5,681 nt of DNA from an uncultured Desulfobacterium sp. (GCA_937124525.1 CAKZLA010000249.1:1-5681), one strand, 5' to 3'. Shown: positions 1 through 5,681, counted from the stretch's first letter. A program made the numbers and translations. Notes: generated from the sequence alone by a model not told the origin.

Positions 1-21
1 GCACAGTTTTTACAAATATGT

Positions 22-51
22 TTGACAGTATGGCTGCCACACATGAATAAA
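22..51 (+). promoter_or_regulatory. Possible sigma-70 promoter for the DUF3786 gene
   Basis: A perfect -35 hexamer TTGACA (22-27) is followed after 18 bases by AATAAA (46-51), which matches four of six positions of the -10 consensus. An A-rich run continues to about position 66. The predicted start of transcription near 58 would give a leader of about 40 bases before the ATG at 100. The -10 is mediocre and the spacer is one base longer than ideal, so this is only a candidate. Confidence 0.35.
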
Positions 52-99
52 AAAAAATTAAAAAAGGAATATTCTTGACTGTCACAGGTTAATAATCCC

Positions 100-882
100 A
101 TGGAAATCTTTAAGCTGTTGAATGGTTCCAACTGTAGAGAATGTAATGAAAAAACCTGCCTGGCATTTGCAGTGGCCGTGTTTAAGGAAAAAAAACCGAT
201 TCATGCGTGTCCTTATTTGGAAAAAGAAGTAATTGAGCGGTATGGGGGGGCAATTGAGAAACCCAATACCATTGATGAATATAAAGCGGAAGCCATTGAA
301 GAACTAAAGCAAAAGATATCTTTGACTGATCTTAGCGAAGCAGCCAAACGCCTGGGCACCGGGTTCTTCAACAACAAACTGACCATAAAAATTTTTGGTA
401 AGGAGTTTAGTGTTGATACCAAGGGGGGGATATCATCTGAAGTTCATATCAATGCCTACATGGTGGTGCCGGCATTAAACTATATCTTGAACGCATCGGG
501 TAAGGCTCCCCAGGGAAATTGGATCACATTTAGGGAACTGAAAGGCGGGCCTTCGAGATATGCTCATTTTCAACAACGGTGTGAAAAGCCCTTAAAACGG
601 GTTGCAGATACCTATACGGATCTGTTCAAAGACATGCTGGAAATCTTTGATGGAAAGCAAATTGTCAGCAATATTGATTCAGATATTTCAATTATTTTGT
701 ATCCCCTGCCTCTTTTTCCCATAATGGTTTGCTATTGGAAACCGGAAGAGGGTCTTGAGTCTGCCCTTCACATCTATTTTGATTCCACCTCCGATGATAA
801 TCTTGACATTGAATCCAACTATACGCTTAATGAAGGTGTTGCTTTGATGTTTGAAAAAATCGCCCTGCGTCATGGGGCTTAA
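100..882 (+). CDS. DUF3786-family protein with N-terminal [4Fe-4S] cysteine motif
   Basis: This 260-residue, probably cytoplasmic protein has two parts. Residues 4-40 contain Cys12, Cys15, Cys20 and Cys37 (CX2CX4CX16C) in the context NCRECNEKTCLAFA and ACPYL. This is the pattern of the Fe-S domain (PF04060 type) found in the corrinoid iron-sulfur protein of the acetyl-CoA pathway and related proteins, and it should bind one [4Fe-4S] cluster. Residues from about 55 to 255 resemble DUF3786, with features such as GNWITFRELKGG (139-150) and a late acidic segment at 228-237. DUF3786 has no firmly assigned reaction; a role in corrinoid or C1/redox metabolism is inference from the Fe-S domain and from its occurrence in anaerobes. 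There is no signal peptide or membrane segment. An in-frame TGA at 76-78 makes the ATG at 100 the first conventional start; a weak AGG at 86-88 lies 11 bases upstream. The gene stands alone and converges on the YadGH-like pair. Confidence 0.85.
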   Translation: MEIFKLLNGSNCRECNEKTCLAFAVAVFKEKKPIHACPYLEKEVIERYGGAIEKPNTIDEYKAEAIEELKQKISLTDLSEAAKRLGTGFFNNKLTIKIFGKEFSVDTKGGISSEVHINAYMVVPALNYILNASGKAPQGNWITFRELKGGPSRYAHFQQRCEKPLKRVADTYTDLFKDMLEIFDGKQIVSNIDSDISIILYPLPLFPIMVCYWKPEEGLESALHIYFDSTSDDNLDIESNYTLNEGVALMFEKIALRHGA

Positions 883-895
883 TAATTGCCACGGG

Positions 896-951
896 CACCC
901 CTTCCCTTGCACTTGGGCTTGCCCGCCCTTTCCTTTGTGCCTTGCCCCTTT
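896..951. other. C/T-biased stretch in the convergent intergenic region
   Basis: About 80% of the plus-strand bases here are pyrimidines, with recurring CCCTT and TTGCCC words. A six-base arm CGGGCA (892-897) is complementary to TGCCCG (920-925) across a 22-base loop, and TGCC/GGCA (887-890 and 894-897) could make a small hairpin just after the stop codon at 880-882. Neither is followed by a clean T-run, so no canonical terminator for the plus-strand gene is visible. No coding potential is apparent in 883-1027. Confidence 0.4.
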
Positions 952-988
952 GGAATTGAGTTCATTGATACGATGAAATTTTCCACAT

Positions 989-1014
989 AAAAAGCCTTGA
1001 GAGTATCCCGGCTT
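989..1014 (-). terminator. Weak intrinsic terminator-like hairpin after the YadH-like gene
   Basis: Read on the minus strand, AAGCC (1014-1010) and GGCTT (996-992) form a five-base-pair stem with a 13-base loop, ending in a run of five T (993-989, partly inside the stem). It begins 13 bases beyond the stop codon of the permease gene, the right place for a terminator. The stem is short and the loop large, so efficiency is doubtful. Confidence 0.35.
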
Positions 1015-1027
1015 AAGTGGGTAGCCG

Positions 1028-1795
1028 TCACGTCCGAATGCCGATGCCTTTTTTGAGAAGATAAAGATTCGTGGAAAAAAGCAGGATGGAAAACAGGACA
1101 AGCATTCCCAGTCCTGTCCAGGCACTGATATCTGAAATGCCAAGAAAACCATACCGAAATCCCCCCACCATGTAGATAATGGGGTTAGCCTTGGACAGGG
1201 TTTGCCACAATTGGGGTAACAGAGCAATGGAATAAAACACTCCACCAAGGTAGGTCATGGGGGTGATCACAAAGGTGGGAATAATGGAAACATCATCAAA
1301 TTTTTTCGCAAGAATCCCGTTTATCATTCCCGCCAGGGAGAAAACAAAGCTTGTCAAAACGGCAAAAAGAATGACATGGCCCCCATGGGAAACGGGCAGT
1401 CGAACAAAAAACAGGCTGACCATGGATACCAGCACCCCCACGCTCAGGCCCCTTGTCATACCCCCGGCAACATAGCCAAGAATAATCACCCAGTTAGGGG
1501 TGGGGCTGACAAGCATCTCTTCAATGTTTTTCTGGAACTTGGCACTGAAAAAACTTGACACCGTATTGGTGTATGAATTGGTGATGATGGCCATCATGAT
1601 CAACCCCGGCGCAATAAAGGCCATGTAAGAATAGCCTTCAATGCTATCCAGTTGAGAACCGATGAATCCGCCGAAGATAATAAAATACAGCGTAATCATA
1701 ATCACTGGCGGTACCAGGGTCTGGAGCCATATCCTAAAAATCCGGATGATCTCTTTACGGGCAATGCTTGCCAGGGAAACCAGGTGAGATTTCAT
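1028..1795 (-). CDS. yadH: ABC-2 type exporter permease, YadH-like
   Basis: This 255-residue inner-membrane protein is the membrane half of an ABC-2 (DrrB/NodJ-like) exporter. It has about six hydrophobic segments, roughly residues 22-44, 57-78, 103-131, 138-163, 170-193 and 228-247. Segments that closely recall E. coli YadH (256 residues) from memory include IWLQTLVPPVIMITLYFIIFG (22-42), the SSFFSAKFQKNIEE coupling region (80-93), KFDDVSIIPTF (165-175) with TYLGGVFYS (181-189), and NPIIYMVGGFRYGFLGI (204-220). The length matches the family, so the gene looks intact. Its ATG overlaps the stop of the ATPase gene by four bases (ATGA at 1795-1792), implying translational coupling and a 1:1 complex; a GGAG at 1810-1807 lies 11 bases upstream. 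The transported substrate is unknown for YadGH. The symbol reflects resemblance, not proven orthology. Confidence 0.92.
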   Translation of the reverse strand: MKSHLVSLASIARKEIIRIFRIWLQTLVPPVIMITLYFIIFGGFIGSQLDSIEGYSYMAFIAPGLIMMAIITNSYTNTVSSFFSAKFQKNIEEMLVSPTPNWVIILGYVAGGMTRGLSVGVLVSMVSLFFVRLPVSHGGHVILFAVLTSFVFSLAGMINGILAKKFDDVSIIPTFVITPMTYLGGVFYSIALLPQLWQTLSKANPIIYMVGGFRYGFLGISDISAWTGLGMLVLFSILLFSTNLYLLKKGIGIRT

Positions 1796-2703
1796 GGTTT
1801 AACCATCTCCATGTAAAGTTCCTCCAATCGATTTGTTTTATGACCCAGCCCCTCAACAATGATATCCTGGCTGCTGAAATGCTCAAAAATAGAATTGATT
1901 GATTGGGACCGGTTCTTTATCACCTTTATGGTGGTGTCATCCACCAATGAAATTTCCATATTGTCCAAGGCTTTCACTGCTGTTACGGGGTTACGGGTTT
2001 CAAAGAGAAAGGTCTCTTTATCAAGCTTATGCAATAACTCTCGTTTGCTGGTATTCTCAACGATTCTTCCATTGTTGATAATGGCAATGCGATCACAGAG
2101 GTTTTCCGCTTCTTCAAGGTAGTGCGTGGTTAAAATAATGGTCCGCCCCTTTCCATTCAGTTCCTCAAGAAAAGACCACATTCCCCTTCGCAACTCCACA
2201 TCCACCCCGGCGGTGGGTTCATCCAGGATCAAAAGCTTTGGTTCATGGACCAGGCCCCGGGCAATCATGAGTCTTCGCTTCATCCCCCCGGACAACTCCC
2301 GGGCCGCCACATTGCGCTTGTCCCACAGTCCCAATTTTTTGAGGTATTTTTCCGAACGGATTAATGCATCGTTACGGGTAATGCCATAGTAACCCGCCTG
2401 CTGGGTGACAATATCCTGAACTTTTTCAAATATTGCAAAATTAAATTCCTGGGGGACAACCCCGATCAATCTTTTTGCTGCAGAAAAATCCTTGTCAATG
2501 TCAACGCCAAAAATTTTCACTGAACCAGAAGATTTGGTGACAAGGGAGGTGATAATACCAATGGCCGTGGTTTTTCCGGCTCCATTGGGACCGAGCAGCC
2601 CGAAAAAAGCCCCGTCCTCAACATCCAGGGAAAGCCCTTTAAGGGCTTCAAACCCGCCTTTATAAGTTTTGTGCAAATCACATAAAGATAGGGCTAACAT
2701 CAT
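1792..2703 (-). CDS. yadG: ABC-2 type exporter ATP-binding protein, YadG-like
   Basis: This 303-residue cytoplasmic ATPase powers the YadH-like permease encoded next. All nucleotide-binding motifs are intact: Walker A GPNGAGKT (38-45), Q-loop Gln85 in VVPQEFNF, signature LSGGM (137-141), Walker B LLILDEP (157-163), D-loop AGVD (165-168) and switch His194. Tyr14 in KTYKGG is the expected A-loop aromatic. The segments QAGYYGI, SGGMKRRLMIARGL and a C-terminal NRLEELYMEMV are as in E. coli YadG (308 residues, recalled from memory), so the protein appears complete. Two adjacent ATG codons (2703 and 2700) can start it. AGGAG at 2715-2711 lies seven bases before the first, which I chose. The gene is separated from the upstream importer operon by 153 bases that hold a long inverted repeat, so it may be transcribed from a promoter there or by read-through. 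Confidence 0.94.
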   Translation of the reverse strand: MMLALSLCDLHKTYKGGFEALKGLSLDVEDGAFFGLLGPNGAGKTTAIGIITSLVTKSSGSVKIFGVDIDKDFSAAKRLIGVVPQEFNFAIFEKVQDIVTQQAGYYGITRNDALIRSEKYLKKLGLWDKRNVAARELSGGMKRRLMIARGLVHEPKLLILDEPTAGVDVELRRGMWSFLEELNGKGRTIILTTHYLEEAENLCDRIAIINNGRIVENTSKRELLHKLDKETFLFETRNPVTAVKALDNMEISLVDDTTIKVIKNRSQSINSIFEHFSSQDIIVEGLGHKTNRLEELYMEMVKP

Positions 2704-2710
2704 TCAATTT

Positions 2711-2715
2711 CTCCT
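2711..2715 (-). promoter_or_regulatory. Ribosome binding site of the YadG-like gene
   Basis: AGGAG on the minus strand lies seven bases before the ATG at 2703 and ten before the second ATG at 2700. It favours the first start but does not exclude the second. Confidence 0.75.
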
Positions 2716-2762
2716 ACCAATTTTTAAATAATTAACGGGCTTGGTTCTAAACTCGGCCACTT

Positions 2763-2790
2763 TTGACAGCCCACATCAGATATCAATAAT
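2763..2790 (+). promoter_or_regulatory. Plus-strand promoter-like sequence inside the inverted repeat
   Basis: TTGACA (2763-2768), 16 bases, then AATAAT (2785-2790, five of six consensus positions). Transcription would start near 2797 and run through the right arm into the 3' end of the importer ATPase gene in antisense direction. No plus-strand gene follows. The AT-rich context makes chance matches to the -10 likely. Confidence 0.3.
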
Positions 2791-2809
2791 TAAATAATTG
2801 AAATTTAAC

Positions 2810-2815
2810 ATTATA
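2810..2815 (-). promoter_or_regulatory. Possible -10 box for the YadGH-like genes
   Basis: The minus strand reads a perfect TATAAT at 2815-2810, about 107 bases before the YadG-like ATG. No good -35 hexamer stands 16-18 bases upstream and there is no extended -10 TG, so it would need an activator or may be a chance match in AT-rich DNA. A transcript from here would include the left arm of the inverted repeat but not the right. Confidence 0.25.
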
Positions 2816-2856
2816 TTTAATTGTCGACTGCTTGGCCGACGTTAGAACCAACCCCG

Positions 2857-3906
2857 TTATTTCGTTAAAACGCGAATCCATTTCAAGGAAATGGTTGCAT
2901 AAACAGGATCTGAAATTTTGATGTGGGTTTCCTCCCAAAGGTGACTGGAAATTTCTGCAGTTATCCTTTTATCTTTCACCTGAATGTCCACCAATACAAC
3001 AGGCGTTTTGATCCGAACGTCAAGAACGATGCCCTGCATTAGGTTTGGCATTGGGGTTTCAATGGGATGTCCCGACAATCGTACACCCGAAGGAAACACC
3101 GCAATCTTATCAACGGCCTTTCCACAATAGGGAACAATCAGTGTCAGACTGCCGCAGTTGGCTTTACACAGCCCGAAATCAAGCGCTTCAATGCTGCTGC
3201 ATTGAAATATATTGGGTGCACCAAAAAGCTCTGAGACTGAAGAGGATACAGGATTAAAAAGAATCTCAGATGGGACCCCGATCTGCTCAATTTGGCCATT
3301 TCTAATTACCGCCAGTCTATCTCCCATTTCAAAAGCTTCCACCTGATTATGCGTCACGTATACCGCTGTCAGGCCCAGTTTCTGCTGAAGGCTTTTAATT
3401 TCTAATCTGAGAAACTTTGCAGTGCGTTGATCCAGATTACTGAAGGGCTCATCAAGAAGCAAAATTTCAGGATTCGGGGCCAGGGTCCTTGCCAAGGCGA
3501 TTCGCTGCTTTTCCCCCCCGCTCAAAGACTTCGGATATCTATTACTAAGATGATCTATTTTAAGCAGGGCTAACAATTCCGCCACCCGCCGGGAAATATT
3601 TTTTTTGTCCAGGCCCCGGGCCTCAAGGCCAAAGGCAATATTTTCAGTTACCCTCAGATGGGGAAATAAGGCAAACTCCTGAAACAGATAGCCGACATTT
3701 CTTTTTGAAGGTGGTAAAAGGTCCACCGATGTCCCGTTAAATTGGACACTACCCCCATAGGGAGTAAGTCCGGCAATGACGTTGAGAAGGGTAGTTTTGC
3801 CCGCTCCCGTGGTTCCTGCCAGCACTAAAAGCTCACCATCATGAACTTGCAAATTTGTATTTTGGCAGATGTGATTGGTAATGGAGGATAGGGAAATAAC
3901 CGGCAT
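2857..3906 (-). CDS. ABC importer ATP-binding protein with C-terminal TOBE-type domain (ModC/CysA/PotA-like)
   Basis: This 349-residue cytoplasmic ATPase should energise the adjacent permease. Motifs: Walker A GTTGAGKT (31-38), Q-loop Gln76 in YLFQEFALFPHL, signature LSGGE (128-132), Walker B ILLLDEP (148-154), D-loop SNLD (156-159) and switch His186. Residues from about 220 to 349, with AVFPSGVRLS and later beta-rich segments ending KWIRVLTK, look like the TOBE-type regulatory domain of CysA/PotA/ModC proteins. SsuB/TauB ATPases, the usual partners of this permease type, are about 255 residues and lack it. The N-terminus (ITNHICQNTNLQV, 9-21) is shortened and lacks the usual A-loop aromatic, as I recall for E. 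coli ModC. The reading frame is open to an ATG at 3960, but I start at 3906: GGAG (3915-3912) lies five bases upstream, and the start follows the permease stop by one base (TAA-T-ATG). The stop codon is the outermost triplet of the inverted repeat. Substrate unknown. Confidence 0.9.
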   Translation of the reverse strand: MPVISLSSITNHICQNTNLQVHDGELLVLAGTTGAGKTTLLNVIAGLTPYGGSVQFNGTSVDLLPPSKRNVGYLFQEFALFPHLRVTENIAFGLEARGLDKKNISRRVAELLALLKIDHLSNRYPKSLSGGEKQRIALARTLAPNPEILLLDEPFSNLDQRTAKFLRLEIKSLQQKLGLTAVYVTHNQVEAFEMGDRLAVIRNGQIEQIGVPSEILFNPVSSSVSELFGAPNIFQCSSIEALDFGLCKANCGSLTLIVPYCGKAVDKIAVFPSGVRLSGHPIETPMPNLMQGIVLDVRIKTPVVLVDIQVKDKRITAEISSHLWEETHIKISDPVYATISLKWIRVLTK

Positions 3907-3907
3907 A

Positions 3908-4669
3908 TTATCTCCATTTCCCCGTGGTTTTGAACTCAAGAAATGCAAAAAATCGTTCAAAAAGCAGGCACATCAATGACAATATCATCAAGCACACGAG
4001 GATAATATCCAGCCTAACCAGGCTTTCCGCACGCATCATCAAAGCACCAATGCCGGTGGGAATGGCCACCATTTCCGCTGCAACAACTACTTTCCATGCC
4101 ATTCCTGCCTCCAGTTTCAAACCGGTGAAGATATTGGGCAGGGCCAGGGGAACCACCACCCGCTGCAAAATAAACAAGTCCGAGGCACCAAGTATACGGG
4201 CCGCATTGATCAGTTCAGGCTTAACCTGACGAACACCGGTGAGCGTATTATAAAGGACGGGGAAAAAGGAACATATAAAGATAATGACAATGGGAAGCAT
4301 TTCATTAATACCGATCCACAGCATCAGGACCGGAAGCCATCCCAGGGCCGGTATTGGATAAAGAAGGCCGATGATGGGACTGAACCAGCGATTGGCACGT
4401 TCATTCCATCCCATCAGAATGCCAATACCGATACCAAACACCGAACCGCTGATAAATCCAGCCAACACCCGGACAAGGCTGCTCATGAAGTTTGGAATCA
4501 ACACCCCTCCGAAAAGCAGTTCCCCCACCTCTGCCATCACAGTGGTAAACGGGGGAAAAAAGATACCGCCGGGGATCAATTGAAGCCGGGCCGTTGTTTC
4601 CCAGATAAGGAGGATCACAAAAACCGGTACAATGCCCCACAGAAAATGAATACGCTGCTGATCATTCAT
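3908..4669 (-). CDS. NitT/TauT-type ABC importer permease (SsuC/TauC-like)
   Basis: This 253-residue inner-membrane protein belongs to the binding-protein-dependent permeases that import nitrate, sulfonates, taurine or pyrimidine precursors. About six hydrophobic segments are visible, near residues 10-28, 63-87, 97-118, 124-146, 176-200 and 222-245. The EAA-type cytoplasmic loop that docks on the ATPase is at 155-179, with NAARILGAS, then VVVPLALP, including Gly161, Pro174 and Pro178. The GLLYPIPALGWLPVLMLWIG stretch (101-120) and PTGIGALM (204-211) are typical of SsuC/TauC proteins, and the length is normal. The start at 4669 overlaps the end of the binding-protein gene by eight bases; GAGG at 4680-4677 lies seven bases upstream. 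The next gene, the ATPase, starts one base after its stop, so the three genes are almost certainly one operon. A short alternative-frame reading over 3907-3960 is not a separate gene. Confidence 0.93.
   Translation of the reverse strand: MNDQQRIHFLWGIVPVFVILLIWETTARLQLIPGGIFFPPFTTVMAEVGELLFGGVLIPNFMSSLVRVLAGFISGSVFGIGIGILMGWNERANRWFSPIIGLLYPIPALGWLPVLMLWIGINEMLPIVIIFICSFFPVLYNTLTGVRQVKPELINAARILGASDLFILQRVVVPLALPNIFTGLKLEAGMAWKVVVAAEMVAIPTGIGALMMRAESLVRLDIILVCLMILSLMCLLFERFFAFLEFKTTGKWR
3912..3915 (-). promoter_or_regulatory. Ribosome binding site deciding the ATPase start at 3906
   Basis: GGAG on the minus strand sits inside the last codons of the permease gene, five bases before the ATG at 3906. 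It supports this start over the in-frame ATG at 3960, which would add 18 residues that match nothing in ABC ATPases. Confidence 0.75.
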
Positions 4670-5669
4670 TAAGGAACCTCAAGTCTAAGATTTCTTCAGC
4701 TGGAAAGGCCTTTTTAATATATCCGATCTTTGCCGCATAGTTGATCATTTCCTGCACCATTGCTGGATTGATTGAGACGGTATTAACCAATTTATGCTCA
4801 AGGGAATACTGGATCACATCGGGTGATATCGTCAGTTGCTGCAGGCTATCAGTCAGTTTGACAGGAAAAAAATTTTCTTCCATGACATTGAGTTCCCGGG
4901 CCACAATGATGCCTGCCTGCTCCGGGTTATCATTAATGTATTGAATCCCCCGTCGTGTCAGTTCAACCAGTTTTGCAACGATATCCGGGTGGTCCTTGAT
5001 CAGGTTCTGTCGAACCACCAGAACACTTCCCTGCATGTTTGGCCACAGGTCCCGGGCATTGATCAATTCTTTAAAACCGTCTGATTCACCCATTGTTGGA
5101 AATTGCTCCGGCATAAAAGCGGCATCCAGCTGACCGGTTTTCAGAGCCAGAAGTAATTTGGGTGGCGGCATGCGACGGGATCTGGCCACTATGTTCGGGC
5201 CAAGATCATATGTGGTTTGCAATTTATGAAGCAGCGCTGCCGGCGGACTCCCCTCCCGGGTACAGCCCAGCCGAATATCCGGCCGGCTCAGGTCTTTAAG
5301 AGTTTTTATTTTTTCAGGATTAACAATGAGCCCGTACCCGTAGAGATGAGTACCAGCAACAATTTTAATGGACACATGCGCATTGGCATAGGCATTGATC
5401 GCCGGTAACAGACAAATATATGCAGCATCAATGCCACCCTTGGCAAGGGCAGCTGAAAGCCCCATACCGGTGGCATAGCTGTCAAAGGAATTAACATTCA
5501 GACCGATTTTTGCATACCAGTTATGGTGCTTGGCAATATGCGCACAGGCAGCATGGTCCACAAATTCAACAGCCAGATTGATTGGCCGGGTTGTTTCTGA
5601 AAAAGCTTGTGATGTTGATAAAAGCAAGCAAATCAACACGAACAGACATTTTCTCAGTTGATTCATCAT
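4662..5669 (-). CDS. NitT/TauT-family (NMT1-like) periplasmic substrate-binding protein
   Basis: This 335-residue exported protein should capture the substrate and deliver it to the adjacent permease. Residues 1-24 form a Sec signal peptide: a basic start (MMNQLRK), a hydrophobic core (LFVLICLLL) and a cleavage region near SQAFS-ET. Cys14 is inside the core without a lipobox, so the protein is probably soluble. The mature part has the two-lobe pattern of the family: a first strand INLAVEF (30-36), then ATGMGLSAALAKGGIDAAYI (66-85), VSIKIVAGTHLYGYGLIV (99-116) and LKDLSRPDIRLGC (124-136), and a second-lobe segment LLLALKTGQLDAAFMPEQF (172-190). Length is usual for the family. Homologs bind sulfonates, nitrate, thiamine precursors and other compounds; residues seen here do not settle the ligand. 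ATG codons at 5669 and 5666 could both start it; an in-frame TAA directly precedes the first, and no Shine-Dalgarno is seen in the 12 bases available. Confidence 0.93.
   Translation of the reverse strand: MMNQLRKCLFVLICLLLSTSQAFSETTRPINLAVEFVDHAACAHIAKHHNWYAKIGLNVNSFDSYATGMGLSAALAKGGIDAAYICLLPAINAYANAHVSIKIVAGTHLYGYGLIVNPEKIKTLKDLSRPDIRLGCTREGSPPAALLHKLQTTYDLGPNIVARSRRMPPPKLLLALKTGQLDAAFMPEQFPTMGESDGFKELINARDLWPNMQGSVLVVRQNLIKDHPDIVAKLVELTRRGIQYINDNPEQAGIIVARELNVMEENFFPVKLTDSLQQLTISPDVIQYSLEHKLVNTVSINPAMVQEMINYAAKIGYIKKAFPAEEILDLRFLNE
4677..4680 (-). promoter_or_regulatory. Ribosome binding site of the importer permease gene
   Basis: GAGG on the minus strand lies within the last codons of the binding-protein gene, seven bases before the ATG at 4669. 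It fits translational coupling across the eight-base gene overlap. Confidence 0.65.
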
Positions 5670-5681
5670 TTAAACAGTGTC

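Larger units (their letters stand above)
2733..2859. repeat. 127-bp imperfect inverted-repeat element (MITE-like or long stem-loop)
   Basis: The arms 2733-2759 and 2833-2859 are complementary at 24 of 27 positions; the mismatches are at 2740/2852, 2751/2841 and 2752/2840. Two uninterrupted blocks of ten pairs (2741-2750 with 2842-2851) and seven pairs (at each end: 2733-2739 with 2853-2859, 2753-2759 with 2833-2839) carry most of the match. The 73 bases between are very AT-rich and have no open reading frame. If the repeat is taken to begin at AACGGG (2734) and end at CCCGTT (2858), an ATT triplet flanks both sides (2731-2733 and 2859-2861), as a three-base target duplication would; this can easily be chance. 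The right arm starts with the stop codon of the importer ATPase gene. It may be a non-autonomous transposable element, a pair of inverted operator sites, or a large RNA stem that shapes mRNA ends. No second copy exists in the window, so mobility is unproven. Confidence 0.8.

Noticed and set aside
688..1248. 186-codon open frame on the minus strand across the convergent gap
   Set aside because: It overlaps the YadH-like gene and the DUF3786 gene in other frames, and its product is rich in Cys, Pro and Gly with no recognisable domain. The C/T-biased DNA keeps it open by chance.
2785..2809. Small AT palindromes such as TTAAAT/ATTTAA within the centre of the repeat
   Set aside because: In DNA this AT-rich, short palindromes are expected by chance.
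2733..2859. Inverted repeat as a simple Rho-independent terminator of the importer operon
   Set aside because: The loop of 73 bases is far too large, and the stem is not followed by a proper T-run on the minus strand. A role at the mRNA 3' end by other means remains possible.
3907..3960. 18-residue N-terminal extension of the importer ATPase from the ATG at 3960
   Set aside because: It lies inside the permease coding sequence, matches no ABC ATPase N-terminus, and a good ribosome binding site with a TAA-T-ATG junction supports the start at 3906.
5610..5669. Lipoprotein signal with Cys14 of the binding protein as the lipidated residue
   Set aside because: Cys14 sits in the middle of the hydrophobic core with Ile at -1 and hydrophobic residues after it, so no lipobox is present. 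Cleavage near residues 22-24 fits better.
1..5681. Anti-phage defence system, CRISPR array, transposase or tRNA
   Set aside because: All substantial reading frames are explained by six genes of known types. No regularly spaced repeats, recombinase-like proteins or tRNA-like foldings were recognised.

Overview
The window looks like chromosomal DNA from an anaerobic bacterium of the Desulfobacterota (a Desulfobacteraceae-like sulfate reducer). This is inferred from a DUF3786-type iron-sulfur protein that is typical of anaerobes, from moderate GC with AT-rich intergenic DNA, and from the gene set. No marker gene fixes the taxon. All five ABC transporter genes lie on the minus strand, and one gene on the plus strand converges on them.

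Layout from left to right: (1) 1-99 is an AT-rich leader with a possible promoter. (2) 100-882 (+) is a 260-residue protein with an N-terminal four-cysteine [4Fe-4S] motif and a DUF3786 body. (3) 883-1027 is a convergent intergenic region with a C/T-biased stretch and a weak terminator-like hairpin for the minus-strand genes. (4) 1028-1795 and 1792-2703 (both -) are a two-gene ABC-2 exporter resembling E. coli YadH (permease) and YadG (ATPase), joined by an ATGA stop/start overlap. (5) 2704-2856 is a 153-bp gap occupied almost entirely by a long imperfect inverted repeat (2733-2759 and 2833-2859, 24 of 27 positions complementary) around a 73-bp AT-rich centre. (6) 2857-5669 (-) is a three-gene importer operon in the order substrate-binding protein (4662-5669), permease (3908-4669), ATPase (2857-3906), with overlaps or a one-base gap between genes.

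The importer genes form one transport system: a secreted NitT/TauT (NMT1-like) binding protein captures a small molecule, an SsuC/TauC-type permease carries it across the membrane, and an ATPase powers it. The ATPase is not the short SsuB/TauB type normally found with such permeases. It is a longer ModC/CysA/PotA-like protein with a C-terminal TOBE-type domain, so the substrate cannot be read from the family name. The YadGH-like pair downstream is a separate exporter of unknown substrate, possibly co-transcribed in part.

The feature most in need of a second look is the inverted-repeat element between the two transporter operons. It is built like a MITE or a long regulatory stem, its right arm begins with the stop codon of the importer ATPase, it has an ATT triplet on both sides, and it carries promoter-like hexamers on both strands. 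I saw no RNA genes, CRISPR arrays, transposase genes or anti-phage genes.
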